64,000 nucleotides of DNA from an uncultured Clostridia bacterium (GCA_946555465.1 CAMNST010000005.1:62001-126000), one strand, 5' to 3'; counted from the stretch's first letter, positions 8,297 to 15,382 are shown. Made by a program: numbers and translations. The notes: generated by a model from the letters alone, not told the origin.

Positions 8297-8525
8297 ACAC
8301 CCACGCGAAAAAAAGAAATTGCAGAAATTTTTTCAAAAAATAATTCTTGTGTTAATTCTGTTGCTTGTGTGGCTGAATTAGGCACTTTTATTTTTGTTTT
8401 GCGAAAGTATATTAAAACACATAAAAACGCCATACGGAGGACTACACAAGCCGAAATGTTTCGGACAAATTAACACAAAAAATGCACCGCCAGAACCTGC
8501 AGCAGTTCAAGCGATGCAAAAAATA
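8297..8525. other. Non-coding stretch, nothing convincing
   Basis: Between the repeat cluster and the next terminator I see only short frames in AT-rich sequence without ribosome binding sites. No RNA or protein gene can be supported. Confidence 0.5.
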
Positions 8526-8554
8526 AACCGCCTGAGCAGTTCAGACGGTTTTTT
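8526..8554 (-). terminator. Terminator at the end of the leftward island operon
   Basis: Stem AACCGCCTGA/TCAGACGGTT with a short loop and T runs in both reading directions. On the minus strand it lies just past the last peptide gene (8563); on the plus strand it could also act. Confidence 0.7.
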
Positions 8555-8562
8555 ATATTCGG

Positions 8563-8634
8563 TTAAAACTTAAGCCCGGCAGCCGAGAGAATAACGGCAA
8601 AAGGGAATAAAATCAATAATAATATTGTAGTCAT
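8563..8634 (-). CDS. Tiny hydrophobic membrane peptide
   Basis: A 23-residue peptide (opening MTTILLLILFPFAVILSAAG) that is almost entirely one predicted membrane segment. Its ATG overlaps the stop of the acidic protein gene (TGATG), with a GAGGAGAT site inside that gene, so it is translationally coupled. Not long enough for family assignment; single-span peptides of this kind are often toxins or modulators. Being the last gene before a terminator supports that it is real. Confidence 0.5.
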   Translation of the reverse strand: MTTILLLILFPFAVILSAAGLKF

Positions 8635-9011
8635 CAGTCGAGTATCTCCTCGAGTTCTTCCTCTAATTCCTCGAGCACTTGGGCTATTGCCTGACTTAAC
8701 AAATAACATCTGATTGTTACGTCAGCGGCTTCCGCCCCATTGGTAAATAGATAATCTTTATTGCATCCGAACTCCTCGAGGGCTTCCTCTAATAAGTCGA
8801 GATTGTGGGCGATATTTTCTTCCGCTTGGTAAGTGCTGAACGTGTAAGAGCCTGAGGCGTTGCCTGTTACGCTGTCAACTGTCCATAAATCCTCGTTGAG
8901 TTGTTCCTCGAGTTCCTCGGCTCTGCCTTGCCATTCCTGCAAATCGATTTCGTTTTGAATGTATTCCCTTACGTCGTCCGTTACTTCTTCTAAATAATTG
9001 TAATTAGTCAT
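8634..9011 (-). CDS. Very acidic small protein (possible DNA mimic)
   Basis: A 125-residue protein strongly enriched in Glu and Asp, ending in LEELEEELEEILD, with almost no Lys or Arg in the C-terminal half. A GGAGGT site precedes the ATG. I do not recognise the family. Charge and size are like anti-restriction (Ocr/ArdA-type) DNA mimics, but that is only an analogy. It is co-oriented with the RHH-like gene and the small peptides in an accessory island between the terminase genes. Confidence 0.6.
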   Translation of the reverse strand: MTNYNYLEEVTDDVREYIQNEIDLQEWQGRAEELEEQLNEDLWTVDSVTGNASGSYTFSTYQAEENIAHNLDLLEEALEEFGCNKDYLFTNGAEAADVTIRCYLLSQAIAQVLEELEEELEEILD

Positions 9012-9025
9012 TTTTAATACCTCCG

Positions 9026-9054
9026 TTGACTATTCGCCGAAGGTCTGCTATAAT
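9026..9054 (+). promoter_or_regulatory. Consensus-like sigma-A promoter for a small RNA
   Basis: TTGACT at 9026-9031, a 17-base spacer and TATAAT at 9049-9054. It faces right, away from the acidic protein gene, and no coding frame follows before the terminator at about 9147. Confidence 0.75.
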
Positions 9055-9060
9055 GTAGAC

Positions 9061-9149
9061 ACAGCAGACCTCTAGCCGCTTTTGCGGCTTCGGCTGGTGT
9101 TGTTTGTGGGCAGTCGTTCGGGTGTGGTTATTTGAGCGACTGCTTTTTT
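9061..9149 (+). ncRNA. Putative ~85-nt small RNA
   Basis: From the predicted start near 9061 the transcript holds a perfect hairpin AGCCGC-TTTT-GCGGCT (9075-9090 region), and ends in a stem GCAGTCG/CGACTGC followed by six Ts. It abuts the stop codon of the minus-strand RHH-like gene, so it may pair with the 3' end of that mRNA. The layout resembles the antitoxin-like RNA at 9389-9467. No known RNA family is recognised. Confidence 0.5.
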
Positions 9150-9354
9150 ATTTTGTTAATCCTTTTCTTGCAAGTTCCTTTATTTGAGTTGCAAGCGGTT
9201 TTGATTCATCTAAAGCGGTTAATATATCGTTATCGGTTTCTTTATTCAATCGCACCAATATTTTAATAACTTTTTCAGAATCATACTTCTTTTGTGCTGC
9301 ATAGTTAGTTTTTTGTTCATATGCTTTTTGTATTTCTCTTTTTGTTTTGGCTAT
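9148..9354 (-). CDS. RHH-like small protein with an apparent ATA start codon
   Basis: A 68-residue frame (AKTKREIQKAYEQKTNYAAQ at the start, KELARKGLTK at the end) resembling small ribbon-helix-helix-like proteins common on Firmicute mobile elements. An AGGAGTG site lies about eight bases before ATA at 9354-9352, exactly where an ATG is expected, and an in-frame TGA lies just upstream. No ATG, GTG or TTG exists nearby in frame. Either ATA is used weakly or the start has mutated. Confidence 0.5.
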   Translation of the reverse strand: MAKTKREIQKAYEQKTNYAAQKKYDSEKVIKILVRLNKETDNDILTALDESKPLATQIKELARKGLTK

Positions 9355-9382
9355 TGCTTTTCACTCCTTTTTATGTTATATT
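9354..9382 (+). promoter_or_regulatory. Promoter for the antisense RNA
   Basis: TTGCTT at 9354-9359, 17-base spacer, TATATT at 9377-9382. It faces the 3' end of the hydrophobic peptide gene on the opposite strand. Confidence 0.5.
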
Positions 9383-9388
9383 ATCGTT

Positions 9389-9467
9389 AAGGGAAGCCCT
9401 TAGCGGTCAGCCTGATGTTAAAATAATCGTCCAGACCTTCCACAATCCGGGGCGGTTATTTTTTTAT
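9389..9467 (+). ncRNA. Putative type I antitoxin RNA
   Basis: A plus-strand transcript from about 9389 would contain a short 5' hairpin (GGGAAGCCC) and end in a stem AATAATCG.../...CGGTTATT followed by a T run near 9460. It covers the stop codon and 3' end of the minus-strand peptide gene 9456-9518, as antitoxin RNAs of type I toxin-antitoxin pairs do. Inferred from layout only. Confidence 0.4.
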
Positions 9468-9518
9468 GATTACCAAGATAAACAATACAATAATTAATAA
9501 TGTTATGTATTCATTCAA
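9456..9518 (-). CDS. Putative holin-like toxin peptide
   Basis: A 20-residue peptide with TTG start (N-terminal (M)NEYITLL, C-terminal VIIKK): one hydrophobic span and a Lys tail, as in Hol-Tox type small toxins. An AAGGCGGCGAT site precedes it. It is related in pattern to the peptide at 29218-29298 (MEYLVAAIIL...KKK); both are followed by a CGCC stem region and a sequence ending AAG(G/T)...CCCTTA. It lies downstream of a strong minus-strand promoter at 9602-9630. Confidence 0.5.
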   Translation of the reverse strand: MNEYITLLIIVLFILVIIKK

Positions 9519-9601
9519 CTGATTATCGCCGCCTTTCTTGACTGATGTTAATCAGACTTGAAAGGCTAACCGCTGGGCTTGTGACCCCTTAACTTGATAC
9601 T

Positions 9602-9630
9602 ATTATATCATAAGTTACTTATGATGTCAA
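9602..9630 (-). promoter_or_regulatory. Perfect sigma-A promoter with internal palindrome (leftward)
   Basis: On the minus strand TTGACA (9625-9630), 17-base spacer, TATAAT (9602-9607). The spacer contains the palindrome CATAAGTTACTTATG (9609-9623), a likely operator. It drives the hydrophobic peptide and the genes to its left. Confidence 0.75.
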
Positions 9631-9649
9631 TAACTTATTTAATTTTTTT

Positions 9650-9679
9650 GCAGTTCGATATTATCGGGCTGCTTTTTTT
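9650..9679 (+). terminator. Hairpin with T run
   Basis: GCAG...CTGC with an inner TCGAT/ATCG stem, followed by seven Ts. It stands between the leftward promoter and the operator cluster, and would stop rightward transcription coming from the small RNAs. Confidence 0.6.
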
Positions 9680-9687
9680 GTTTGTGT

Positions 9688-9775
9688 ATCACGTTGTTGT
9701 GATTACATATAGATAATATCACATATATGTGATAAAGTCAAGGGCTATTTATAAAAAATATCACATTTTTATGAT
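9688..9775. promoter_or_regulatory. Three operator copies (ATCAC-N6-GTGAT)
   Basis: Inverted repeats of 16 bp at 9688-9703, 9718-9733 and 9760-9775 (last with one mismatch, ATGAT). The middle copy is part of a longer palindrome. Two further copies are at 9915-9930 and 9939-9954. All share six-base spacing between half-sites, so one dimeric regulator probably binds all five; the HTH protein at 9977-10228 is the nearest candidate. Confidence 0.75.
9713..9741 (-). promoter_or_regulatory. Leftward promoter overlapped by operator 2
   Basis: On the minus strand TTGACT (9736-9741), 17-base spacer, TATTAT (9713-9718). Operator 2 lies within the spacer and operator 1 just downstream of the expected start, a repression layout. 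Confidence 0.55.
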
Positions 9776-9906
9776 TTTATTTTTATGTGTTTTTAGTTAT
9801 AACTTTTAATACATTACAGACAGGGCGGGGGGATATAATGCCAACTAAAGCACTGTGGTTGAATGTAAAACCACCCAATAAAACAAAAAGAATTTTTCAA
9901 ACGCTA

Positions 9907-9954
9907 TTGACATTATCACAATGTTGTGATACAATAAAATCACGAAATAGTGAT
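9907..9954 (+). promoter_or_regulatory. Autoregulated promoter of the HTH-recombinase operon
   Basis: TTGACA (9907-9912), 17-base spacer, TACAAT (9930-9935). Operator 4 (9915-9930) fills the spacer and operator 5 (9939-9954) covers the expected start site. The HTH gene begins 23 bases later, so negative autoregulation is likely. Between 9776 and 9906 I see no gene. Confidence 0.75.
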
Positions 9955-9976
9955 GTGTCTAAAAAGGGGGACAACT

Positions 9977-10228
9977 ATGAACGAAAAAGAAATTATAAAA
10001 TCCGCATTAGATGATTGTGGTTGGAGTCAGAAAACATTGGCACAAAAGGTAGGATATAGCGGTCAATCAGGAGTAGGAAATCATTTGTCTAAACGAAGTT
10101 CAAGTATGAAGGTTTCTGAGTTTGTTAAGTATCTTTCCGCTATGGGTTATGAAGTTATCGTAAAAAGTTCATCTGATAAGAAAAATCCTATCCAATGGAA
10201 ATTAACGCTTGAGGAGGAAGATAAATGA
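9977..10228 (+). CDS. Small HTH transcriptional regulator
   Basis: An 83-residue protein with a Cro/C1-like helix-turn-helix ([22 protein letters not shown], residues ~15-36 in two stretches). The C-terminal part ([18 protein letters not shown]) is likely the dimer interface. The ATG at 9977 follows an AAAAAGGGGG site. It lies directly downstream of two of the five ATCAC-N6-GTGAT repeats and overlaps the recombinase start by four bases. I infer that it represses both its own operon and the leftward unit. Confidence 0.75.
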   Translation: MNEKEIIKSALDDCGWSQKTLAQKVGYSGQSGVGNHLSKRSSSMKVSEFVKYLSAMGYEVIVKSSSDKKNPIQWKLTLEEEDK

Positions 10229-10809
10229 TTTATGGTTATGTAAGAGTAAGCACTCCGAAACAGGCTAAAGACGGAAATTCATTTGAGGCTCAGGAACAGG
10301 CGTTGAAAGCAGCAGGTGCTGAAAAGATTTATTTTGATAAATTCACCGGTACAAAGAAACACCGCCCTGAACTTGATAAATTAATGTCTGAAATACAGTC
10401 AGGAGATACGCTTGTTGTTACAAAACTCGATAGAATTGCACGCAGTACAATTCAAGGTGCTGAGTTGATGGATGAACTTATAACTAAAGGCGTAACTGTC
10501 AATGTATTAAATCTTGGAATAATGGACAACTCCTCAACCGGAAAACTTATAAGGCATATTTTTCTTGCTTTTGCACAATTTGAACGAGACATAATTGTTG
10601 AAAGGACATCTGAGGGAAAAGAAATAGCAAGAATGAAAGATGATTTCAAGGACGGCAGACCTGAAAAGAAAGTTTCAAAAGCCGATTTTGAAAAATTACG
10701 CAGAAAACAAAAAGATGGTGAATTAACCGTCAACGAATGTTGTAATACGCTTAATATTTCTCGAAGTAAATGGTACGGATTGTGTAGATCAGAGGATTGC
10801 ATAGCATAA
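10225..10809 (+). CDS. Serine recombinase (resolvase/invertase family)
   Basis: A 194-residue protein of the small serine recombinase family: YVRVSTPKQ with catalytic Ser9, KLDRIARST around residues 72-80, and [16 protein letters not shown] joining the E-helix, then a C-terminal HTH ([20 protein letters not shown]). Full length for a resolvase/invertase. It catalyses site-specific DNA exchange, for instance multimer resolution or inversion. It is translationally coupled to the HTH regulator. No clear res site or invertible segment was identified, although the operator cluster upstream could double as one. Confidence 0.85.
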   Translation: MIYGYVRVSTPKQAKDGNSFEAQEQALKAAGAEKIYFDKFTGTKKHRPELDKLMSEIQSGDTLVVTKLDRIARSTIQGAELMDELITKGVTVNVLNLGIMDNSSTGKLIRHIFLAFAQFERDIIVERTSEGKEIARMKDDFKDGRPEKKVSKADFEKLRRKQKDGELTVNECCNTLNISRSKWYGLCRSEDCIA

Positions 10810-10908
10810 GTTATTTGAAATAGTGTAATATTTGCTGAATGATGTATATACTTTTTCTGCTTTTAAAATCGCACAGACAAATAAAAAAACAAAAATGTTA
10901 TCAAAAGG

Positions 10909-10937
10909 TTGATATTTTTTACAATTAATGGTATTAT
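10909..10937 (+). promoter_or_regulatory. Promoter-like sequence before the broken replication gene
   Basis: TTGATA (10909-10914), 17-base spacer, TATTAT (10932-10937). It directly abuts the truncated replication gene fragment, which has no ribosome binding site. Confidence 0.45.
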
Positions 10938-11309
10938 TTGTATGAGATTAATAAACACAGAAAGTTTGGTGCAACGGTAACATCAATATCGTCGTTGGCT
11001 ACGGGAAGCGGTTTAAGCGAACAAAAGGTAAGAACGGCTATAAAAAAACTCCAATCAACAGGCGAAATAACAAAGAAATCAACAAACAAAAATACAGTGA
11101 TTTTAGTTGTTAATTATGCGCTTTATCAGAGTTTTGAAGAGCCTTTGCAGGAGATAAAACAACAGGCAGAGCAACAAACAGAACAACAGGCAACTAACAA
11201 TCAACTAACAATCAATCAACAAACAACTAACAACAAACAAGAATGTAAGAATGATAAGAAAGTAAAGAATGATAAGAAAGAGATAGATTATAGTGCAGTT
11301 GCAGATTAG
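10938..11309 (+). pseudogene. Truncated second copy of the phage replication gene
   Basis: The frame matches the middle of the protein at 784-1518: VTSISSLATGSGLSEQKVRTAI and STNKNTVILVVNYALYQSF align with its winged-helix domain, and the end KKEIDYSAVAD matches exactly before a stop. The first ~40 and last ~85 residues are missing and no ribosome binding site is visible. Its linker is Gln/Asn-rich instead of Gly/Lys-rich. It looks like a relic of another replication module. Confidence 0.8.
11262..11305 (+). repeat. 44-bp exact direct repeat, copy 2
   Basis: Identical to 1195-1238. It ends four bases before the stop codon of the replication-gene fragment. Confidence 0.85.
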
Positions 11310-11396
11310 GTGAATCGGACTTTGAACTGGTTGAGAATTTTGTTTGATTAAGGATGTTTTCTTGCAAGCAATATAACAAATTTAAGGAGAATGGTT

Positions 11397-11555
11397 ATGG
11401 GTCTTTTTGATATATTGTTCAACAATACGAACAACACGAAAAGCATATGGGATGACGATAACGAGGATTGGTTTGAGCATTCGGGCGAAGACCATGACAT
11501 ATTTGACGGTCACTGTGTTGAATGCGAAGAACTTGAGGAAGATTTGGAAGATTAA
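11397..11555 (+). CDS. Small acidic phage protein
   Basis: A 52-residue protein (MGLFDILFNNTNNTKS start; HCVECEELEEDLED end) with a CxxC pair and a run of acidic residues. An AAGGAG site precedes it. It is of the short MGLF-type proteins seen near phage packaging genes; function unknown. Confidence 0.6.
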   Translation: MGLFDILFNNTNNTKSIWDDDNEDWFEHSGEDHDIFDGHCVECEELEEDLED

Positions 11556-11601
11556 TTAATAACGATAGACTTCTGCAAAAAGGTGGAAGGAAACAGTCAA
11601 A

Positions 11602-11640
11602 AAGGACTATGGGTGATATACTCATAGTCCTTATTTTTTT
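11602..11640 (+). terminator. Strong terminator hairpin
   Basis: Stem AAGGACTATG/CATAGTCCTT with a 12-base loop region, followed by seven Ts. A related hairpin (AAGGACTG...CAGTCCTT) occurs at 15336-15382 after the portal region. Confidence 0.85.
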
Positions 11641-11647
11641 AGGGGAA

Positions 11648-11968
11648 ATGATGAAGGATTATAAGATTATTTACAAAATATTGAAAACGCTGGATAAGTA
11701 TGCAGGGTGCGAAAATTTTGAATATGAATTAATATCTGCACAGAAGATGAAAACAACCTTTGAAAAATGGGAGCAACTGCTGATTTTATTGCAAAAAGAA
11801 GGCTATATTGACGGGATTATTTATACGCAGACCCTGTCGGAAAAGTTTCCGCATATAGCAGAACCCATAAGACCGAATATAACACTAAAAGGCATTGAAT
11901 TTCTTGAAAATAATTCGGTGATGAACAGGATAAAAGAGGATTTGAAACTTGTGGGAGAGTTTATCTGA
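11648..11968 (+). CDS. YjcQ-family phage protein
   Basis: A 106-residue protein (MMKDYKIIYKILKTLDKY opening; PNITLKGIEFLENNSVM near the end) with the winged-helix-like pattern of the YjcQ family, found in Bacillus prophages. It may bind DNA; no catalytic residues are expected. It stands alone between a terminator and the large terminase. Confidence 0.65.
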   Translation: MMKDYKIIYKILKTLDKYAGCENFEYELISAQKMKTTFEKWEQLLILLQKEGYIDGIIYTQTLSEKFPHIAEPIRPNITLKGIEFLENNSVMNRIKEDLKLVGEFI

Positions 11969-12004
11969 AATCAGGAATACGATTGTTTTTAGGAAAAGGG
12001 AAAT

Positions 12005-13672
12005 ATGAATTACGAAACACTGATACGGAAAATTGTAAATCAAATAGAGAAAACGCCTTGTGAAATACAACCTTATCAGGATATGTTTTCGATATGCCAT
12101 GCTGCGGAGGAGAGCAATTTTGATATGGCACATGGCAATAATGCCATGCTCAGGCAATATCTCGCAAAAGGCTTTTCGCTTGTCAATGAGGATAAGGCAG
12201 CAACATTGTTTGAGACCTACAGAAAGAGTTTACTGTTTGACAGCCATTATGATTTTGACTGTTACCTGAAATATCTTGAGATAGACAGAAAACCGTCGGA
12301 ACGTTTTTATCTTCCGCGCAGAAAGATACTGAAAAGAGTTGTTGATGCTTTAAATGACCTCAGCAATGATAAACTGGATGAAGTTTTTTTATCTATGCCG
12401 CCGCGAGTGGGTAAAACCACTTTGCTGATGATGTACGCAAGCATGCTTATCGGAAAAAACAGCGAGAAATCCAATCTCTATTGTTCTTATTCCGATACGA
12501 TTACAACTTCATTTTATAACGGCATAATGGAAGTTGTTGACGATCCCATAACCTACCTATGGAAAGATATTTTTCCCGATGCGAAGATTGTATCGCGAAA
12601 CTCAAAGGAAGAGACACTGAATGTTGACAGAAAAAAGAGATATCCGTCTCTGACGTGCAGAAGTATTTTCGGAACATTGAATGGCGCCTGCGATGCAACA
12701 GGAATCATAATTGCCGATGACTTGGTTGAGGGCATCGAAGTCGCAATGAATAAAGACCGTTTGGCAAAACTCTGGATGACTGTTGATAATAACCTTATAA
12801 CACGTGCAAAAGAGCAATGCAAATTGCTGTGGTGTGGAACACGCTGGTCGATGTCAGACCCTATCGGTGTGCGCACAGAACTGCTTGTAAATGACGAAGC
12901 CTATAAAAATAAACGCAAAAGAGTTCTTGAACTGCCTGCGCTTGATGAAAATGACGAAAGTCTTTTTGATTATGACTATGGTGTCGGTTTCAGTACGGAG
13001 TATTATAAGCAAAGACGAGCGTCGTTTGAGCGTAACGATGATATGGCTTCGTGGTCTGCGCAGTATCAGCAGGAACCTATTGAGCGTGAGGGCGGTTTGT
13101 TCTCTCCCGGAGACTTACGTTACTATAACGGTGAACTGCCTTTCGATATTAAGCCTGATAGAATATTTATGGCGGTTGACCCTGCGTTCGGAGGCGGAGA
13201 CTATGTTGCTTCTCCTGTCTGCTATCAGTATGGTGATGATGTATATGTGCACGATGTTGTTTTCAACAACGAAGATAAAAGGGTTACGCAGCCGCTTCTT
13301 GCTGTTAAGGCAGTTGAGCATTGTGCGGCAGCAATGCGTATTGAAGCAAATAAATCGACTGAAGCATACAAAGAGGGCGTGGAAAAAGAACTGAAAAACA
13401 GAGGTTACAGGCTTAATATTACAAGCAGGTCTGCACCTACGGATAAAGCAAAATGGGCAAGGATTCTTGATAAAGCACCTGAAATCAGAGAAAATTTTAT
13501 TTTCAGAGAAAACGGCAAGCGTACAAAGGAATATGAATTGTTTATGCAGAATGTTTTTTCATATAAACTTACGGGACGCAATAAACACGATGATGCACCG
13601 GACAGCCTTAGTATGGCGGCAGACATGTGCGTGAAAAACTATAAACCCGAAGCATTTCGCAGACCGTGTTGA
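12005..13672 (+). CDS. terL: Phage terminase large subunit
   Basis: A 555-residue packaging motor. N-terminal ATPase with Walker A PPRVGKTT (around residues 131-139) and an acidic Walker B-like segment IIADDLVEGIE. The C-terminal nuclease has MAVDPAFGGGD (around residue 391) and DDAPDSLSMAAD near the end. It translocates and cuts concatemeric phage DNA. It is separated from the small subunit by the accessory island. An AAAGGGAAAT site precedes the ATG. Confidence 0.9.
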   Translation: MNYETLIRKIVNQIEKTPCEIQPYQDMFSICHAAEESNFDMAHGNNAMLRQYLAKGFSLVNEDKAATLFETYRKSLLFDSHYDFDCYLKYLEIDRKPSERFYLPRRKILKRVVDALNDLSNDKLDEVFLSMPPRVGKTTLLMMYASMLIGKNSEKSNLYCSYSDTITTSFYNGIMEVVDDPITYLWKDIFPDAKIVSRNSKEETLNVDRKKRYPSLTCRSIFGTLNGACDATGIIIADDLVEGIEVAMNKDRLAKLWMTVDNNLITRAKEQCKLLWCGTRWSMSDPIGVRTELLVNDEAYKNKRKRVLELPALDENDESLFDYDYGVGFSTEYYKQRRASFERNDDMASWSAQYQQEPIEREGGLFSPGDLRYYNGELPFDIKPDRIFMAVDPAFGGGDYVASPVCYQYGDDVYVHDVVFNNEDKRVTQPLLAVKAVEHCAAAMRIEANKSTEAYKEGVEKELKNRGYRLNITSRSAPTDKAKWARILDKAPEIRENFIFRENGKRTKEYELFMQNVFSYKLTGRNKHDDAPDSLSMAADMCVKNYKPEAFRRPC

Positions 13673-13700
13673 TAATTTGTAAGTAATTTTAAAATTTCTA

Positions 13701-13729
13701 TTGACAAATATTTATTTTGCTTTTATAAT
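13701..13729 (+). promoter_or_regulatory. Perfect sigma-A promoter before the portal gene
   Basis: TTGACA (13701-13706), 17-base spacer, TATAAT (13724-13729): full consensus. It lies in the 93-base gap between terL and portal and could drive the whole structural operon. Confidence 0.75.
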
Positions 13730-13765
13730 GTAATTAATTTATATATTAAATTGGGAGGGATTGTA

Positions 13766-15211
13766 TTGCTTTACGGCAGAAGAGTTATATATTCGGATGT
13801 TCAGAATATAAACAGCGCAAATGTTGTTGATGTCTTGAATAAAGCCTTGGTTATTCATAATCAGAACAGAGCCGAAATACAAACCCTCGAAGAATATTTC
13901 AGGGGGAAACAAAAGATTGCCAACAGGGTTAAAACGGTTCGTCCTGAAATAAATAATAAGGTAACGGAAAATCGGGCAAATGAAATCGTTTCATTTAAAA
14001 CCGGATATCTTCTTGGTGAACCTGTTCAGTATGTTGCAAGAAAAGGCAAGGAAGATTACATTGAGGGCATAAATCTTCTTAATGATTATATGTGCCTTGA
14101 GGACAAAGATTCTCTTGATCAGGAACTTGCTGATTGGTTTCATATTTGCGGAACAGGTTATAAAATTGTTCTTCCGAGAGAAGAAATCAAAGAGGATGAA
14201 GCACCTTTTTGTGTATATATTCTGAATCCGAAAAGCACATTTGTGATTTACAGCAGTTCGCTTGGCAATAAGCCTTTAGCAGGAGTTAAATGTGTTTACA
14301 TGGCTGAAGGAACGGTTGCATATTGTGTATGGACAGAAGAATGGTATTACGAAATTATAGACAACAATATTGTTAATTCTTTTGTTTTTAAAAATGAAAA
14401 AGGAATTAACGAAACATTTAAAGGTCAGCCGCATTCTTTTTCCGGTGTTCCCATAATTGAATATCCTGCCAACGAGTCGCGGCTCGGAGCATTTGAAATT
14501 GTTATGGATATTTTGGATGCCATTAATATGACGGCATCAAACAGAATTGATGCGATTGAACAGTTTGTTCAGTCTCTTATGCTTTTTGAGAACTGTGATA
14601 TTGACGAGGAAACTTTTAAGGCTCTTAAAGAGTTGGGTGCACTGAAATATAAGTCGGATAGTAATAACCCTGCCAAAGTTTCCATTCTTTCAAGTGAACT
14701 CAATCAGATGCAGACACAGACTCTTGTTGATTATATGTATGATACGGTTCTTACGATATGCGGAATGCCGAACCGAAACGGAGGGAGTTCCACAAGTGAT
14801 ACAGGTGCCGCGGTGATTATGAGAGACGGTTGGTCGGCGGCTGAAACCCGAGCAAAAAAGACAGAGTTATCATTTAAAAAATCGGAAAAGAAATTTCTTA
14901 AACTTGTTCTTTCCTATATGAGAAACTGTGACGGCAGTTTCGATTTGCCGTTAATTGCCGTTCAGATTAATTTTACGCGAAGAAATTATGAGAATATTTC
15001 TCAAAAAACACAGGTTTTAATCAATATGCTGAATTGTCCTAAAATTCATCCTTTGTATGCATATCTTATCTGTAATTTGTTTTCAGACCCGGAGGAAGCA
15101 TACAAAATGGGAATGGATTACTACAATGAACAAATCAGTAATAACACAGAGGTAAACAGTAATGTCAAAACTGAGCCAGAATGTAATACAGATGATGGAA
15201 GCGCTGCTTGA
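13766..15211 (+). CDS. Phage portal protein (SPP1 gp6-like)
   Basis: A 481-residue protein matching SPP1-type portals: VRPEINNKVTENRANEIVSF and KTGYLLGEPVQY near the N-terminus, and NGGSSTSDTGAAVIMRDGW in the crown/stem region. I take TTG 13766 as the start, since GGAGGG lies six bases upstream; the frame also allows TTG 13751. It forms the dodecameric ring through which DNA enters the head. Confidence 0.85.
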   Translation: MLYGRRVIYSDVQNINSANVVDVLNKALVIHNQNRAEIQTLEEYFRGKQKIANRVKTVRPEINNKVTENRANEIVSFKTGYLLGEPVQYVARKGKEDYIEGINLLNDYMCLEDKDSLDQELADWFHICGTGYKIVLPREEIKEDEAPFCVYILNPKSTFVIYSSSLGNKPLAGVKCVYMAEGTVAYCVWTEEWYYEIIDNNIVNSFVFKNEKGINETFKGQPHSFSGVPIIEYPANESRLGAFEIVMDILDAINMTASNRIDAIEQFVQSLMLFENCDIDEETFKALKELGALKYKSDSNNPAKVSILSSELNQMQTQTLVDYMYDTVLTICGMPNRNGGSSTSDTGAAVIMRDGWSAAETRAKKTELSFKKSEKKFLKLVLSYMRNCDGSFDLPLIAVQINFTRRNYENISQKTQVLINMLNCPKIHPLYAYLICNLFSDPEEAYKMGMDYYNEQISNNTEVNSNVKTEPECNTDDGSAA

Positions 15212-15296
15212 CAAAAACAAAACTTTTGAGGTTCATCTTGAACGAGGAAAGCCTGTTATTGTTGAGGTTAAGCGCAAGATGGTAAACGAAAAGTAA
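15162..15296 (+). CDS. Small conserved phage protein overlapping the portal 3' end
   Basis: A 44-residue protein (MSKLSQNVIQMMEALLDKN opening) in another frame over the last 50 bases of the portal gene, preceded by AGAGGT. Small proteins of this type between portal and scaffold genes are common in Clostridia phages. Function unknown. Confidence 0.6.
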   Translation: MSKLSQNVIQMMEALLDKNKTFEVHLERGKPVIVEVKRKMVNEK

Positions 15297-15335
15297 ATAT
15301 AAACTCTGCACAAAAAGGTGCAGTTAAAAGTCAAA

Positions 15336-15382
15336 AAGGACTGTTTCAGGGGATTTTCCCCTATGCAGTCCTTTATTTTTTT
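15336..15382 (+). terminator. Terminator between portal and scaffold
   Basis: Nested stem AAGGACTG...CAGTCCTT with inner AGGGGA/TCCCCT, then TTATTTTTTT. Probably partial termination within the structural operon, reducing or separating head gene expression. Confidence 0.8.

Noticed and set aside
8146-8473. Open frames on both strands over the repeat cluster
   Set aside because: No ribosome binding sites, AT-rich repetitive sequence, no protein-like pattern; explained by the seven-fold motif.
9787-10014. 75-codon plus-strand frame before the HTH gene
   Set aside because: It runs through the operator-promoter region and overlaps the HTH gene in another frame; a start near 9787 has no supporting site.
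10225-10809. Phage integrase
   Set aside because: A small resolvase/invertase-type serine recombinase, not a large serine or tyrosine integrase; the phage integrase is expected outside the window.
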